Source: Hoyosella subflava DQS3-9A1
Lineage (GTDB): Bacteria; Actinomycetota; Actinomycetes; Mycobacteriales; Mycobacteriaceae
Length of the DNA: 64,000 nucleotides
Direction of reading: 5' to 3'
NCBI RefSeq assembly: GCF_000214175.1
Contig: NC_015564.1
Location: 4,464,001-4,528,000 of the forward strand
The notes beneath the pieces were generated by a model. It did not search any database. It saw only the letters and a program-made list of their open reading frames with translations, and was not told the DNA's origin. The position numbers and the translations under genes were made by a program. Of this stretch, positions 7,146 through 15,286 are shown piece after piece (position 1 is the first letter of the stretch; each line of letters starts with the position of its first letter).

Positions 7146-7841
7146 ATGACGGAATCGCAGACTCGCCCGGATCTTGCTGCCTTACTCGCCGACGCCGCAA
7201 TGTCTATGGGCGGTGAACCAAACTACGACGCTACGCTCGAGGCGATCGTCAGAGAGGCGCAGAAAAGCATCCCAGGGACTGACGAGGCCGGTCTATCGCT
7301 CCTCTCCAGCGGACGGATCAAAACTGCTGCGCCGTCCTCAGATTTCGTTGAGCATATAGACCAGTTCCAATACCAATTTGGCGAGGGCCCGTGCCTCGAC
7401 GCGATTCTGGAGGCGGACTTCTTCCGCACCAATAACATGGCTGCCGAATCACGCTGGCCGCGTTTCGCGCCCGCCGCGGTCAGGGAAGGTGTGCAGTCCA
7501 TGCTGGCGTTTCGCCTGCACTCAGACGGCCAGATTCTTGGCGCGCTGAACCTCTACTCACGCCATCGGGATGCCTTCGACAACGAAGCTATCTACACCGG
7601 ACAGCCCTTCGCTGCACACGCCTCGATCGCCCTCTCCCATTCACGAGAGAAGGTCCAGCTACTCGAAGCGCTCGACAACCGAGACGTGATCGGTATGGCC
7701 AAGGGAATTCTCATGGAGCGCTTCAAGATTGACGACGAGCGCGCGTTTTCATTGCTCGTCAACCTCTCCCAGCGCAGCCAGGAGAAACTACGCACCGTGG
7801 CATCGAACGTCGTCGCCGAAGCCCGATCCGCTGTACCGTAA
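7146..7841 (+). CDS. GAF-ANTAR domain RNA-binding regulator
   Basis: 231 residues. The GAF domain covers about residues 20-165 (TDEAGLSLLSSGRIKT, FGEGPCLDAI, SMLAFRLHSDGQILGALNLYS). The ANTAR helices (DNRDVIGMAKGILMERF, DERAFSLLVNLSQRSQEKLR) fill the C-terminus. ANTAR proteins bind paired RNA hairpins and cause antitermination; the GAF ligand is unknown. RBS AAGGAG lies just before ATG 7146. Its neighbours place it in the stress-signalling block. Confidence 0.9.
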   Translation: MTESQTRPDLAALLADAAMSMGGEPNYDATLEAIVREAQKSIPGTDEAGLSLLSSGRIKTAAPSSDFVEHIDQFQYQFGEGPCLDAILEADFFRTNNMAAESRWPRFAPAAVREGVQSMLAFRLHSDGQILGALNLYSRHRDAFDNEAIYTGQPFAAHASIALSHSREKVQLLEALDNRDVIGMAKGILMERFKIDDERAFSLLVNLSQRSQEKLRTVASNVVAEARSAVP

Positions 7842-7940
7842 CTATCGCCAAATTCGCCCGAAAGGTATGAAGTTCGCCGGAAGCGGTTACCTTGATCAGT
7901 GCGTCCTGCTGTTCTCCCTTGGGCTCACTTGGAGGTAAAC

Positions 7941-8285
7941 ATGACTGCTTCACGCCGTATCCGCACCGCCTTTGTTGCCGCAGCTGCGGCTGCTGCGCTA
8001 GTTCTCACCGGTTGTGGTGATGACACCGATGTAGAAGACACGATTGGAGACTTCACTGAGGAAGTCGGCGACACCTTCCGGACTGGTGGAGACACCACCT
8101 GCCGCGAATTCGCTGAGCAGGACCCGGACGAACAGCGCTCAACGGTAGAGGACTTCTTGTCCGAAGAACATGAAGGCGAACCGAGTGACGCACAGATCGA
8201 GGGAGCATCCCTCGCGGTTACAGCTCTTTGTGCTATTGAAGGCAATGACGAAACACCAATCCGCGACGCTGACATCCAGCCCTAG
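7941..8285 (+). CDS. small lipoprotein with a Cys pair, HdeA-like pattern
   Basis: 114 residues from ATG 7941 with a GGAGG site. Arg-rich n-region, Ala-rich core and lipobox LTGC put lipid-modified Cys25 at the membrane. The mature protein is acidic with Cys54 and Cys97, spacing like HdeA-type proteins (CREFA ... TALCAI). That family link is by pattern only. It is followed 15 nt later by a second lipoprotein gene, so the two probably form one transcript. Confidence 0.78.
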   Translation: MTASRRIRTAFVAAAAAAALVLTGCGDDTDVEDTIGDFTEEVGDTFRTGGDTTCREFAEQDPDEQRSTVEDFLSEEHEGEPSDAQIEGASLAVTALCAIEGNDETPIRDADIQP

Positions 8286-8300
8286 CTCATAGGAGACCCT

Positions 8301-8681
8301 GTGAACACTCGCTTCATTCAAAAATCATTCGCCGCCGCTGCGATCGTTGCGCTCGCCGCAGTGGTGCCTGCTTGCGGTTCGGACGACAACGGAAGTGACG
8401 CGGAGGAAACCACGACCAATGCAGTTGGAGGTGCCGTGGATGCGATCGTCGATCTCGCCTTCGTCTCGGCACTGCGAAACCAGTATCCAGATGTTGCCGC
8501 CGACATGACGGACGAGGAAATCCTCTCTGCGGCCGAGGATGTCTGCGACGACGTGCGCGATGGCGACGATCGGGAAGATCTCATTGACTCGGTGCGCGAC
8601 TCGTTCGAGTCGGGCGACGCCGAAATCGACGATGCCCGTGCGGATCAGATCCTGAACTTGCTTCAGTCGACAGGCTGCTGA
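8301..8681 (+). CDS. small lipoprotein, DUF732-like
   Basis: 126 residues from GTG 8301 after AGGAGA. The signal peptide ends in a VPAC lipobox (Cys25). The mature part is strongly acidic, with FVSALRNQYPDVAADMTDEEIL and a Cys in AEDVCDDV plus a C-terminal Cys. It resembles the DUF732 family of small mycobacterial exported proteins. Function is unknown. An inverted repeat about 30 nt after the stop may end the transcript. Confidence 0.76.
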   Translation: MNTRFIQKSFAAAAIVALAAVVPACGSDDNGSDAEETTTNAVGGAVDAIVDLAFVSALRNQYPDVAADMTDEEILSAAEDVCDDVRDGDDREDLIDSVRDSFESGDAEIDDARADQILNLLQSTGC

Positions 8682-8710
8682 CAGACCACAGCACAGGCGC
8701 GCCGACTCAC

Positions 8711-8742
8711 GCGGAAAATCGCCACGACAGGTGATTTTCCGC
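8711..8742 (+). terminator. hairpin after the lipoprotein pair
   Basis: 10-bp perfect arms, GCGGAAAATC (8711-8720) and GATTTTCCGC (8733-8742), with a 12-nt loop. No T-run, so termination is probable rather than certain. Confidence 0.5.
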
Positions 8743-8798
8743 CCGGCGCGACACAAACTGCCGTAACCTGACGCTACTTTCGCGAGGAAGGAGCGCCT

Positions 8799-9752
8799 GT
8801 GCTGTACAGCAAGCTGCAGCATCTGCTGCGCCCTGCTCCTCCGCTAGAAAGTCGCACCTCCAACAATTGCGCTGGCCAATGGTATGGCGTCGTTCGGACG
8901 TTCACCTCTGATCAGGTGACAGACACAGCCGTACGGACGGTTTCGCGCGCGGTCGCGGCCGTCAGCGACGGTACGTTCGTCACTCTCAGACATTTTGCGC
9001 GAGAGAATCCGCGCGGCAACGGCCGTGATCTTTCGTCGCTGGGCCTAGCGGGAGTGGACGCCTTCGAGTACCTCTACAAGCTTGTCGAAGGCCGTCCGCG
9101 CACTCTCCACGTTTATCTGCATCAGGAACCTCTGCGCGACCTGTTCCTCCCTGCCGTGGCAGCTTTTCCCCAGTCTGAAATCGCCGTGGAAGCGGATGAC
9201 CCGGTACTCGCCCGGCTGAATCAAATCGCGGGGCACTGGGTCGACGGCGAAGTGCATAGGTGTCAAGCCCAGTGCGCGGGCGTCGCACGGTCCGAGCCGC
9301 GACGGAATGTCGTCGCTACCGATGCCTCGCTGCGCGCACGACATAAGGGCGCCGGCATCGCATGCGTGAGTACCGACGGTGTCGCACAGTCCAGGTTCCG
9401 CCCGAATACTGGTCGAGTGGATGTTGCGGAGCTCTTGGCGGTCGAGCTCGCCCTGGACACGTTTCCCGCAAATGAGCCGCTCCATATTCTGATGGACAGC
9501 CAAACCGCACTCGGATATGTGAAAAATGGCTCGTACCTGCACGACCACGCGGTGATCGAAGTGCTCGCACGTGTTGATATCAAGCGCTCCGGGCGGGTCG
9601 TGACGTTCGATTGGGTGCGCGGGCACAACGGGCACCCGCTCAATGAAGCAGCGCATAGGCTTGCTGTGGCTGCGCGACGCTGTCACACCAGTCACGTCAG
9701 CGCCGATGCGCGCAGGCGCATCATTTCGGGTATTTTGTCGGATCTTGGCTGA
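8799..9752 (+). CDS. RNase H-like protein with N-terminal domain of unknown function
   Basis: 317 residues from GTG 8799 after GGAAGGAG. The C-terminal half (from about residue 168) has RNase H fold landmarks: VVATDAS (first Asp), VAELLAVELAL (Glu), ILMDSQTAL (second Asp) and WVRGHNGHPLNEAAHRLA. The last motif normally ends in an Asp four residues after NE; here that residue is His. The first 165 residues have no match I recognise. It stands alone between unrelated genes. Nuclease activity on RNA/DNA hybrids is plausible but not assured. Confidence 0.8.
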   Translation: MLYSKLQHLLRPAPPLESRTSNNCAGQWYGVVRTFTSDQVTDTAVRTVSRAVAAVSDGTFVTLRHFARENPRGNGRDLSSLGLAGVDAFEYLYKLVEGRPRTLHVYLHQEPLRDLFLPAVAAFPQSEIAVEADDPVLARLNQIAGHWVDGEVHRCQAQCAGVARSEPRRNVVATDASLRARHKGAGIACVSTDGVAQSRFRPNTGRVDVAELLAVELALDTFPANEPLHILMDSQTALGYVKNGSYLHDHAVIEVLARVDIKRSGRVVTFDWVRGHNGHPLNEAAHRLAVAARRCHTSHVSADARRRIISGILSDLG

Positions 9753-9830
9753 CCTCCTGAAACCTGCATACGCGTACCGGAATTCGGGTTAGCCTCAAGT
9801 TGTCACGAAGGCTCTCAGGAAGGAATTCGC

Positions 9831-10271
9831 GTGCCTACAACCAAAACCATCACCCGTTCCGCATTCGCGATCAGTGCAGCCGCAGCAGCAGCTATTGCTG
9901 TCCCAGCAATAGCAGGGGCAGCACCTTTCGATAATCAGCCGACAGTCGTGCTGTGTGAGAGCGGCATAGCTGGCGTTCAATCGGTCGTCAACACCGATAA
10001 CGATGCTGTGCCAGCCGAGCACATCTTCTATGTCATCAACGAGCAGGGCGGCGACGGCGCCAACGTCGGCTGGCTGAACATCGACTCATTCCAGTTCGGG
10101 ACGCAGCCGCTGGTGCCCACTGAGTTCCTCGCCGACAACGTCTTTGTGCCGCTTGCCCTCGCAGAAACCGGGCCAGGGATGGTCATCTCCGCGGTCTACG
10201 GGATCTACGAGAACGCGGCGGGCGAGATGTGCGGCGTCATTCCAGGTTTCACGACTGATCAGGTGCCCTGA
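9831..10271 (+). CDS. secreted protein of unknown function (146 aa)
   Basis: GTG 9831 follows AGGAAGG. A Sec signal peptide with an Ala-rich core (ISAAAAAAIAVPAIAGAA) suggests cleavage near residue 30. The mature protein has two Cys (VVLCESG and GEMCGVI) likely to form a disulfide. No lipobox or membrane anchor, so it is probably secreted or held in the envelope. It is followed by a strong hairpin at 10318-10356. Confidence 0.76.
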   Translation: MPTTKTITRSAFAISAAAAAAIAVPAIAGAAPFDNQPTVVLCESGIAGVQSVVNTDNDAVPAEHIFYVINEQGGDGANVGWLNIDSFQFGTQPLVPTEFLADNVFVPLALAETGPGMVISAVYGIYENAAGEMCGVIPGFTTDQVP

Positions 10272-10317
10272 AAGTAACAACAGCGACCCCATCCTCTTCG
10301 AACTCGGAGACGATTTC

Positions 10318-10356
10318 GCCCCTCGCCCGCCTGGTGCCTGCATCAGGGCGAGGGGC
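10318..10356 (+). terminator. hairpin terminator after the secreted protein
   Basis: 11-bp perfect arms, GCCCCTCGCCC (10318-10328) and GGGCGAGGGGC (10346-10356), followed by AATTTCGTTTT. The T-rich tail makes this a good intrinsic terminator. Confidence 0.78.
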
Positions 10357-10408
10357 AATTTCGTTTTCCGGACGCGCGGTCGCAAAGTCACCCACGTTTC
10401 TTGCATGT

Positions 10409-10428
10409 ATGTATACATCTACGTATAG
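10409..10428 (+). promoter_or_regulatory. tandem 10-bp palindromes, candidate EXLDI operator
   Basis: ATGTATACAT (10409-10418) is a perfect palindrome. CTACGTATAG (10419-10428) is symmetric at 8 of 10. Their centres are exactly one helical turn apart, 8 nt before the EXLDI start codon. Ribbon-helix-helix repressors bind this kind of tandem site, so autoregulation is likely. Confidence 0.5.
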
Positions 10429-10435
10429 TCATCTC

Positions 10436-10951
10436 ATGCCCAACAAGACCATTTATGTCGCCGACGACGATCTGCCGCTCTTTCAGCGCGCTCAAGAACT
10501 GGTCGGCGGAAACCTCTCCGGAGCGGTCGTGGCAGCTCTGCGCCGATTCATCGAACTCGAGGAAGGACGACAAGAAGGATTCGACGAAGTGGTCCTCAAG
10601 GTCGGCCACAACGGCGTTCGCCAGGTGCGGTTCTCCGGCACGCTGCTTGGCGAGTGGCGCGATCTCAATGAGCGCCGCATCGAGCACATACGGGTGTATC
10701 GCGGCCGGAAGGGGAAGTTTGCGATGCACGCCCAGCGCTCCAACTGGGCCGAGTACCCGACTGACATCAACTGGCTGAAAGACCTGAAGAACTGGCGCCG
10801 CATGCTAAGCGTCGGTGATCAGGACTGGGGCGACTTCACGCTGACAATCACGGACTCGATCGAAGAACTCCGCGAACACCTGCCAGGCAAGTTTTACGAG
10901 CGAGTAGCTGGTGTTGCCGACCTGCCACAGATTGAGGACCTCGACATCTAA
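10436..10951 (+). CDS. EXLDI family protein, ribbon-helix-helix-like N-terminus
   Basis: 171 residues from ATG 10436; it ends in the family signature EDLDI. The first 45 residues (NKTIYVADDDLPLFQRAQEL, then GNLSGAVVAALRRFIELEE) look like a ribbon-helix-helix DNA-binding unit. The middle has an FxGxLLGEW segment and many aromatic/basic residues. As I recall, EXLDI genes usually precede a drug-type ABC transporter, as here. Probably a local repressor of the exporter and of itself. No clear Shine-Dalgarno is seen, so translation may be leaderless. Confidence 0.85.
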   Translation: MPNKTIYVADDDLPLFQRAQELVGGNLSGAVVAALRRFIELEEGRQEGFDEVVLKVGHNGVRQVRFSGTLLGEWRDLNERRIEHIRVYRGRKGKFAMHAQRSNWAEYPTDINWLKDLKNWRRMLSVGDQDWGDFTLTITDSIEELREHLPGKFYERVAGVADLPQIEDLDI

Positions 10952-11062
10952 CGAGGTCTGCCCCACAACCAAATAATCATACTCCAGCACACTTTGGCCA
11001 CACCCGGGGCCACAGCTCGCTAAACCCATGCATTAATTCGCATCACTTTATGAAAGGCAACC

Positions 11063-12022
11063 ATGACTGCGACGACCCGCAGACCGGCGATCTCGGTAAC
11101 CGGTCTCCACAAATCATTCGGCGAACACATCGTGCTCGACGGCATCGACCTCACGATCGGCGAAGGCACGATCTTCTCGCTGCTCGGCCCCAACGGAGCG
11201 GGCAAGACCACAACCGTGCAAATCCTCTCCACACTGATCCAGGCGGACAGCGGTGTCATTCAGATCGATGGCCACGACCTCGCCAGCGAACGCCACTCCG
11301 TCCGTGCGGCGATCGGCGTGACGGGCCAGTTCTCGGCAGTTGACGAGCTCCTTACGGGCCGGGAAAACCTGATCCTGATGGGCGATCTGCACCACCTTGC
11401 GAGACGGGAAAGCCGCCGCCTCGCCGACGAACTGCTGGAGCGATTCAGCCTCACCGAGGCCGGGAACCGCGTGGCCAGCTCCTACTCAGGAGGCATGACC
11501 AGGCGGCTCGATCTCGCAATGACGCTGGTGGGAGATCCTCGGATCATTTTTCTCGATGAGCCCACAACCGGCCTGGATCCGCGCAGCCGCCGCACGATGT
11601 GGGAGATCATCCGCGGACTCGTCGCGACCGGAGTCACCATCTTCCTCACCACCCAGTACCTAGAGGAAGCGGACCAGCTGGCTGATCGCATCGCGGTGCT
11701 TGACCAGGGAAAGATCGTCGCAGAGGGCACACCAGCTGAGCTCAAACGGCTCGTGCCAGGTGGACATATCCGGCTGCAATTCACGGACCGTGCCGGACTC
11801 GAGGCTGCCGCCAGTCTCCTCAACACCGGCGCCCGGGACGACGAGAAGTTATCCCTCGCTGTTCCGAGCGACGGCGGAGTCCGGTCATTGCGCTCGGTGC
11901 TCGACCAACTCGACGCCGCACGCATCGAGCCGGAGGGCCTGTCCGTTCACACACCCGACCTCGACGACGTCTTCCTGTCCCTCACGGGCCACACCACGAC
12001 AACTAAGGAACCCGCACGATGA
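11063..12022 (+). CDS. ABC transporter ATP-binding protein, DrrA-type drug exporter
   Basis: 319 residues. Walker A GPNGAGKTT, signature YSGGMTRRLDLA, Walker B IIFLDEPTTGLDPRSR and H-loop-type FLTTQYLEEADQLADRI are all intact. The C-terminal DrrA-like extension ends DLDDVFLSLTGH. DrrA proteins power export of hydrophobic drugs together with a DrrB permease. The last 4 nt overlap the permease start (ATGA). The EXLDI gene upstream likely regulates the pair. Confidence 0.92.
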   Translation: MTATTRRPAISVTGLHKSFGEHIVLDGIDLTIGEGTIFSLLGPNGAGKTTTVQILSTLIQADSGVIQIDGHDLASERHSVRAAIGVTGQFSAVDELLTGRENLILMGDLHHLARRESRRLADELLERFSLTEAGNRVASSYSGGMTRRLDLAMTLVGDPRIIFLDEPTTGLDPRSRRTMWEIIRGLVATGVTIFLTTQYLEEADQLADRIAVLDQGKIVAEGTPAELKRLVPGGHIRLQFTDRAGLEAAASLLNTGARDDEKLSLAVPSDGGVRSLRSVLDQLDAARIEPEGLSVHTPDLDDVFLSLTGHTTTTKEPAR

Positions 12023-12798
12023 GCACACTGACCTACCCACTCGCTGACTCGGCGACCATGCTGCGCCGCAACCTGGTTCACGCCAAACGGTATCCGAGCA
12101 TGACGTTCAGTCTCATCGTCATGCCAATCATTCTCCTCCTGGTCTTCAACTATGTCTTCGGCGGTGCGCTCGGTATCGCTGTCGGAGGCAGTGACAGCGC
12201 GTACATTGACTACCTCACGCCTGGCATGATGCTGCTGATACCCGCTTATGTCACGGTAGGAGTGGCAGTCTCCATCGCCACCGACGCGACGAAGGGGATC
12301 GTCAACCGGTTCCGTACGATGGCGATCACACAATCGTCGATACTCGCGGGCCACGTCATCGGGACACTGATACAGGCACTCCTCGGAGTTGCCGCGATGG
12401 TCGGTGTCGCGTTGCTCATCGGTTTCCGCCCAACCGCTACCGCCGTGGAATGGGCCGCCGCATTCGGACTGATCGCACTGTTGGTAATCGCCCTGACCTG
12501 GCTGGCCGTCGCGATGGGATTGCTCGCCGCCAATCCAGAAAGCGCCAGCAACATGCCGTTTCCGCTAGTGATGCTGCCGTTCCTCGGCAGCGGCCTAGTG
12601 CCGACCGAGACAATGCCGGCCGGCATGCGGCACTTCGCCGAGCACCAGCCGTTCACGCCACTCACAGAGACGCTGCGCGGTCTGCTAATGGGCACGGAAA
12701 TCGGTAGCAGTGGGCCCATCGCATTAGCTTGGTGCCTCGGAATCGGAGTAGTTGGGTATTTCTGGTCGATGGCGATCTTCCGGCGCCAGACGCGCTAG
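12019..12798 (+). CDS. ABC-2 type permease, DrrB-like
   Basis: 259 residues with about six transmembrane helices (for example SLIVMPIILLLVFNYVFGGAL, MLLIPAYVTVGVAVSIA, GVAAMVGVALLIG). It has the ABC-2 signature region near FLGSGLVPTETMPAGMRHFAEHQPFTPLTETLRGLL. It forms the membrane channel for the upstream ATPase. Substrate cannot be read from sequence. Confidence 0.9.
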   Translation: MSTLTYPLADSATMLRRNLVHAKRYPSMTFSLIVMPIILLLVFNYVFGGALGIAVGGSDSAYIDYLTPGMMLLIPAYVTVGVAVSIATDATKGIVNRFRTMAITQSSILAGHVIGTLIQALLGVAAMVGVALLIGFRPTATAVEWAAAFGLIALLVIALTWLAVAMGLLAANPESASNMPFPLVMLPFLGSGLVPTETMPAGMRHFAEHQPFTPLTETLRGLLMGTEIGSSGPIALAWCLGIGVVGYFWSMAIFRRQTR

Positions 12799-12888
12799 CT
12801 CGCTGAGTATGCCCATTCCCATTGGATCAGGCCGCGGTTAGTATCAGGGTCTAGCTGATAGGCATTGTTAATTTTGGAGATTTGGGTG

Positions 12889-13311
12889 ATGAGTGAGCTG
12901 TCGCAGTTCTTGAAGGACCACATCCCGCACGGCTGGGGAGTCCGGAAGCTCTCGGAAATGGCTGAAGCCCATGGACTGCCACTTTCGATCGCTACCATTT
13001 CGCTGTATCTCAGCTCAAAGCACGGGAAGCCCACTCACCGCACTCTCCGGGCGTTCTCACGCCTGCTGGGCATCCCGCTGAAGCAGTTGCACAAGGCAGC
13101 CCACCTTCCGCCGCCACGCGATGATTACCTCTGGACTCCGCCGAGGGAAGTGTGGCAGTTGACCAAACAGCAAGGGGAAGCCGTCAGCACCTTCATCAAA
13201 GCGATTGTGGAACATCCCAGCGGCACACTGCCCGCCGATATCACTGGTACCCGTCAAGCACTTCCCGTCCGGCCCGACTATCTCGTGATCAAGGAGATAC
13301 TGGGGCAGTAA
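12889..13311 (+). CDS. XRE-type helix-turn-helix protein
   Basis: 140 residues from ATG 12889 (GGAG about 10 nt upstream). The N-terminal HTH (VRKLSEMAEAHGLPLSIATISLYLSSKHG) is followed by LRAFSRLLGIPLKQLHKAA, typical of actinobacterial XRE regulators. The C-terminal 60 residues have no clear domain. It is not obviously tied to the neighbouring ABC or aacS operons. Possible target: its own promoter or the exporter. Confidence 0.78.
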   Translation: MSELSQFLKDHIPHGWGVRKLSEMAEAHGLPLSIATISLYLSSKHGKPTHRTLRAFSRLLGIPLKQLHKAAHLPPPRDDYLWTPPREVWQLTKQQGEAVSTFIKAIVEHPSGTLPADITGTRQALPVRPDYLVIKEILGQ

Positions 13312-13324
13312 CGTCCCAGTCTCT

Positions 13325-13341
13325 CCTGGCCGGTGGCCAGG
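13325..13341. terminator. short hairpin between convergent genes
   Basis: CCTGGCC (13325-13331) and GGCCAGG (13335-13341) with a 3-nt loop, between the ends of the XRE gene and aacS. It could stop transcription from both sides. Confidence 0.45.
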
Positions 13342-13345
13342 CCTG

Positions 13346-15286
13346 TCACCGTTTATGTGTTGCGTACCAGTCGAGCAGGTCCGGAGAGTCGATGGCGCTG
13401 CGATCGACGGCTTTTGCCGGGTCCGCACCCTGGAGGATTTTCTTCAGCGGGACTTCCAGCTTCTTGCCGGTGCGGGTGTGCGGAATGCCCGGCGCGGCGA
13501 TTACTTCGTCGGGAACGTGTCGCGGTGAAAGCTCGTCGCGGATCACCGTCCGGATCTTCGAAACGAGCTCCTCGGTCAGTTCTACCCCGTCGGCCAACTC
13601 AACGAACAGCGGCATCCAGTATCCGCCGTCAGGTAGCTCGATGCCGAGCACTAGTGCTTCGGTTACCTCCTCAACCTGTTCCACGGCTTGGTAAATGTCC
13701 GCGCTGCCCATCCGGATTCCGTGCCTGTTCAGCGTCGAATCGCTACGCCCATGCATTTCGATCGATCCGCGCTCGGTGATGGTGATCCAGTCGCCATGAC
13801 GCCATACTCCAGGAAAGTCCGAGAAATACGCATCCCGGTACTTCTCCCCCGAGGGGTCATTCCAGAATGACACCGGCATCGACGGCATCGGCTGGGTAAT
13901 CACCAGCTCACCGACATCGCCTCGCGCCGACTTGCCTGCACCGTCGAACGCGTCAAGCGCCACGCCCAGGCAGGGCCTGCTAATCTCCCCTGCCCACACA
14001 GGCACTGTTCGGACCGGGCCGACAAACGCCGACACCACATCCGTACCGCCACTGATCGAACAGATCTGTTTCTGCGCGCCCACATTGTCGGCCAGCCACT
14101 GAGCCGACGACGCCGGCAGCGTCGCCCCCGTGATCCCCACCGATCGCAGCACTGACAGGTCGTACGAATCTCGCGGCACGACGCCCGCCTTGCTGCACGC
14201 AAGCACGTACCCCGGACTCGTCCCCAGGAATGTCACCGCGTTGTCGGCGGCCAGCTTCCACAAACCATCCGCTCCAGGATGAGCTGGGCTGCCGTCATAC
14301 GTGACGATGACCGAACCAACAATCAAGCCCGCAACAAGAAAGTTCCACATCATCCAGCTCGGGGACGTGAACCAGAAGAACCTATCGTCTGGACCTAGAT
14401 CGAGGTGAAGTGAAAGATGTTTCGCATGTTCGAGCACCACGCCACCATGGCCGTGCACGATGCCCTTTGGTAAACCCGTTGTGCCCGAAGAGAACACCAC
14501 CCATAGTGGGTGATCAAACTCCACCGGTTCCGCCGTGAGTTCCGCAGGGCTGCTCGTCACCGCATCCCAGGCCTCCATACCCTCTGGAACGTCGAGGCCG
14601 AGCCGCTGGACAAGAATCGTCATACTCACTGACGGCAGCGCGTCCGCGACCTCATTGACTGCTTCGCGTTTGTCGTGAGCCTTGCCGCCGTAACGGTAAC
14701 CGTCCGCCGCGATCAGCACTTTCGGCTCCAGTTGCCCCAGCCGCGTCACCGCCGCTGGCGGCGAGTAGTCCTGACCGCACCCGGCCCACACCGCGCCAAT
14801 GGATGCAGTCGCGAGTAGTCCCACGATCGCTTCGGGGATATTCGGCAGATACCCCACTACGCGATCACCGCGGCCAACTCCCGCGTCGCGCAGGGACTGC
14901 GCCAATGACGCCACCTCGAACCGCAGTCGCTGCCAGGTCACTTCCCGTGTGGGCTCATCCTCAGCGAGATCAAGCATCGCGACCTGATCACCCCGGCCGG
15001 CGCGCAGCACCACATCGGCATAGTTCAGCCGCGCTTCCGGAAACCACCGGGCGCCGGGCATCCGGTCGTCGGTCAATGCCGGGCCGCGGCGCTCACCGAC
15101 ACCGAAGTAGTCCCACACGACCTCCCAGAACCGCCCTACATCTGCCACCGACCAGGACCACAGGGCGTCATAGTCACCGGATGGCGCCCCAAACCGCCCA
15201 GCGAACCTCGTGAATTCAGTGACCTGCGCGAACTCGATGTCCCCGGGCGCGGGCGTCCACAGTTCTTGTGACTCTGATGTGCTCAC
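13346..15286 (-). CDS. aacS: acetoacetyl-CoA synthetase (acetoacetate--CoA ligase)
   Basis: 646 residues, usual length for AacS. N-terminal ACAS segment (residues about 30-95), AMP-binding motif VFSSGTTGLPKGIVHGHGG, then GRSDSTLNRHGIRMG and C-terminal catalytic Lys region HTRTGKKLEVPLKKIL. It activates acetoacetate with ATP and CoA. It overlaps the lyase gene by 4 nt, so it is the last gene of the leucine-type operon, where acetoacetate is an end product. In M. tuberculosis the same position is served by a CoA-transferase (scoAB), as I recall. Confidence 0.92.
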   Translation of the reverse strand: MSTSESQELWTPAPGDIEFAQVTEFTRFAGRFGAPSGDYDALWSWSVADVGRFWEVVWDYFGVGERRGPALTDDRMPGARWFPEARLNYADVVLRAGRGDQVAMLDLAEDEPTREVTWQRLRFEVASLAQSLRDAGVGRGDRVVGYLPNIPEAIVGLLATASIGAVWAGCGQDYSPPAAVTRLGQLEPKVLIAADGYRYGGKAHDKREAVNEVADALPSVSMTILVQRLGLDVPEGMEAWDAVTSSPAELTAEPVEFDHPLWVVFSSGTTGLPKGIVHGHGGVVLEHAKHLSLHLDLGPDDRFFWFTSPSWMMWNFLVAGLIVGSVIVTYDGSPAHPGADGLWKLAADNAVTFLGTSPGYVLACSKAGVVPRDSYDLSVLRSVGITGATLPASSAQWLADNVGAQKQICSISGGTDVVSAFVGPVRTVPVWAGEISRPCLGVALDAFDGAGKSARGDVGELVITQPMPSMPVSFWNDPSGEKYRDAYFSDFPGVWRHGDWITITERGSIEMHGRSDSTLNRHGIRMGSADIYQAVEQVEEVTEALVLGIELPDGGYWMPLFVELADGVELTEELVSKIRTVIRDELSPRHVPDEVIAAPGIPHTRTGKKLEVPLKKILQGADPAKAVDRSAIDSPDLLDWYATHKR

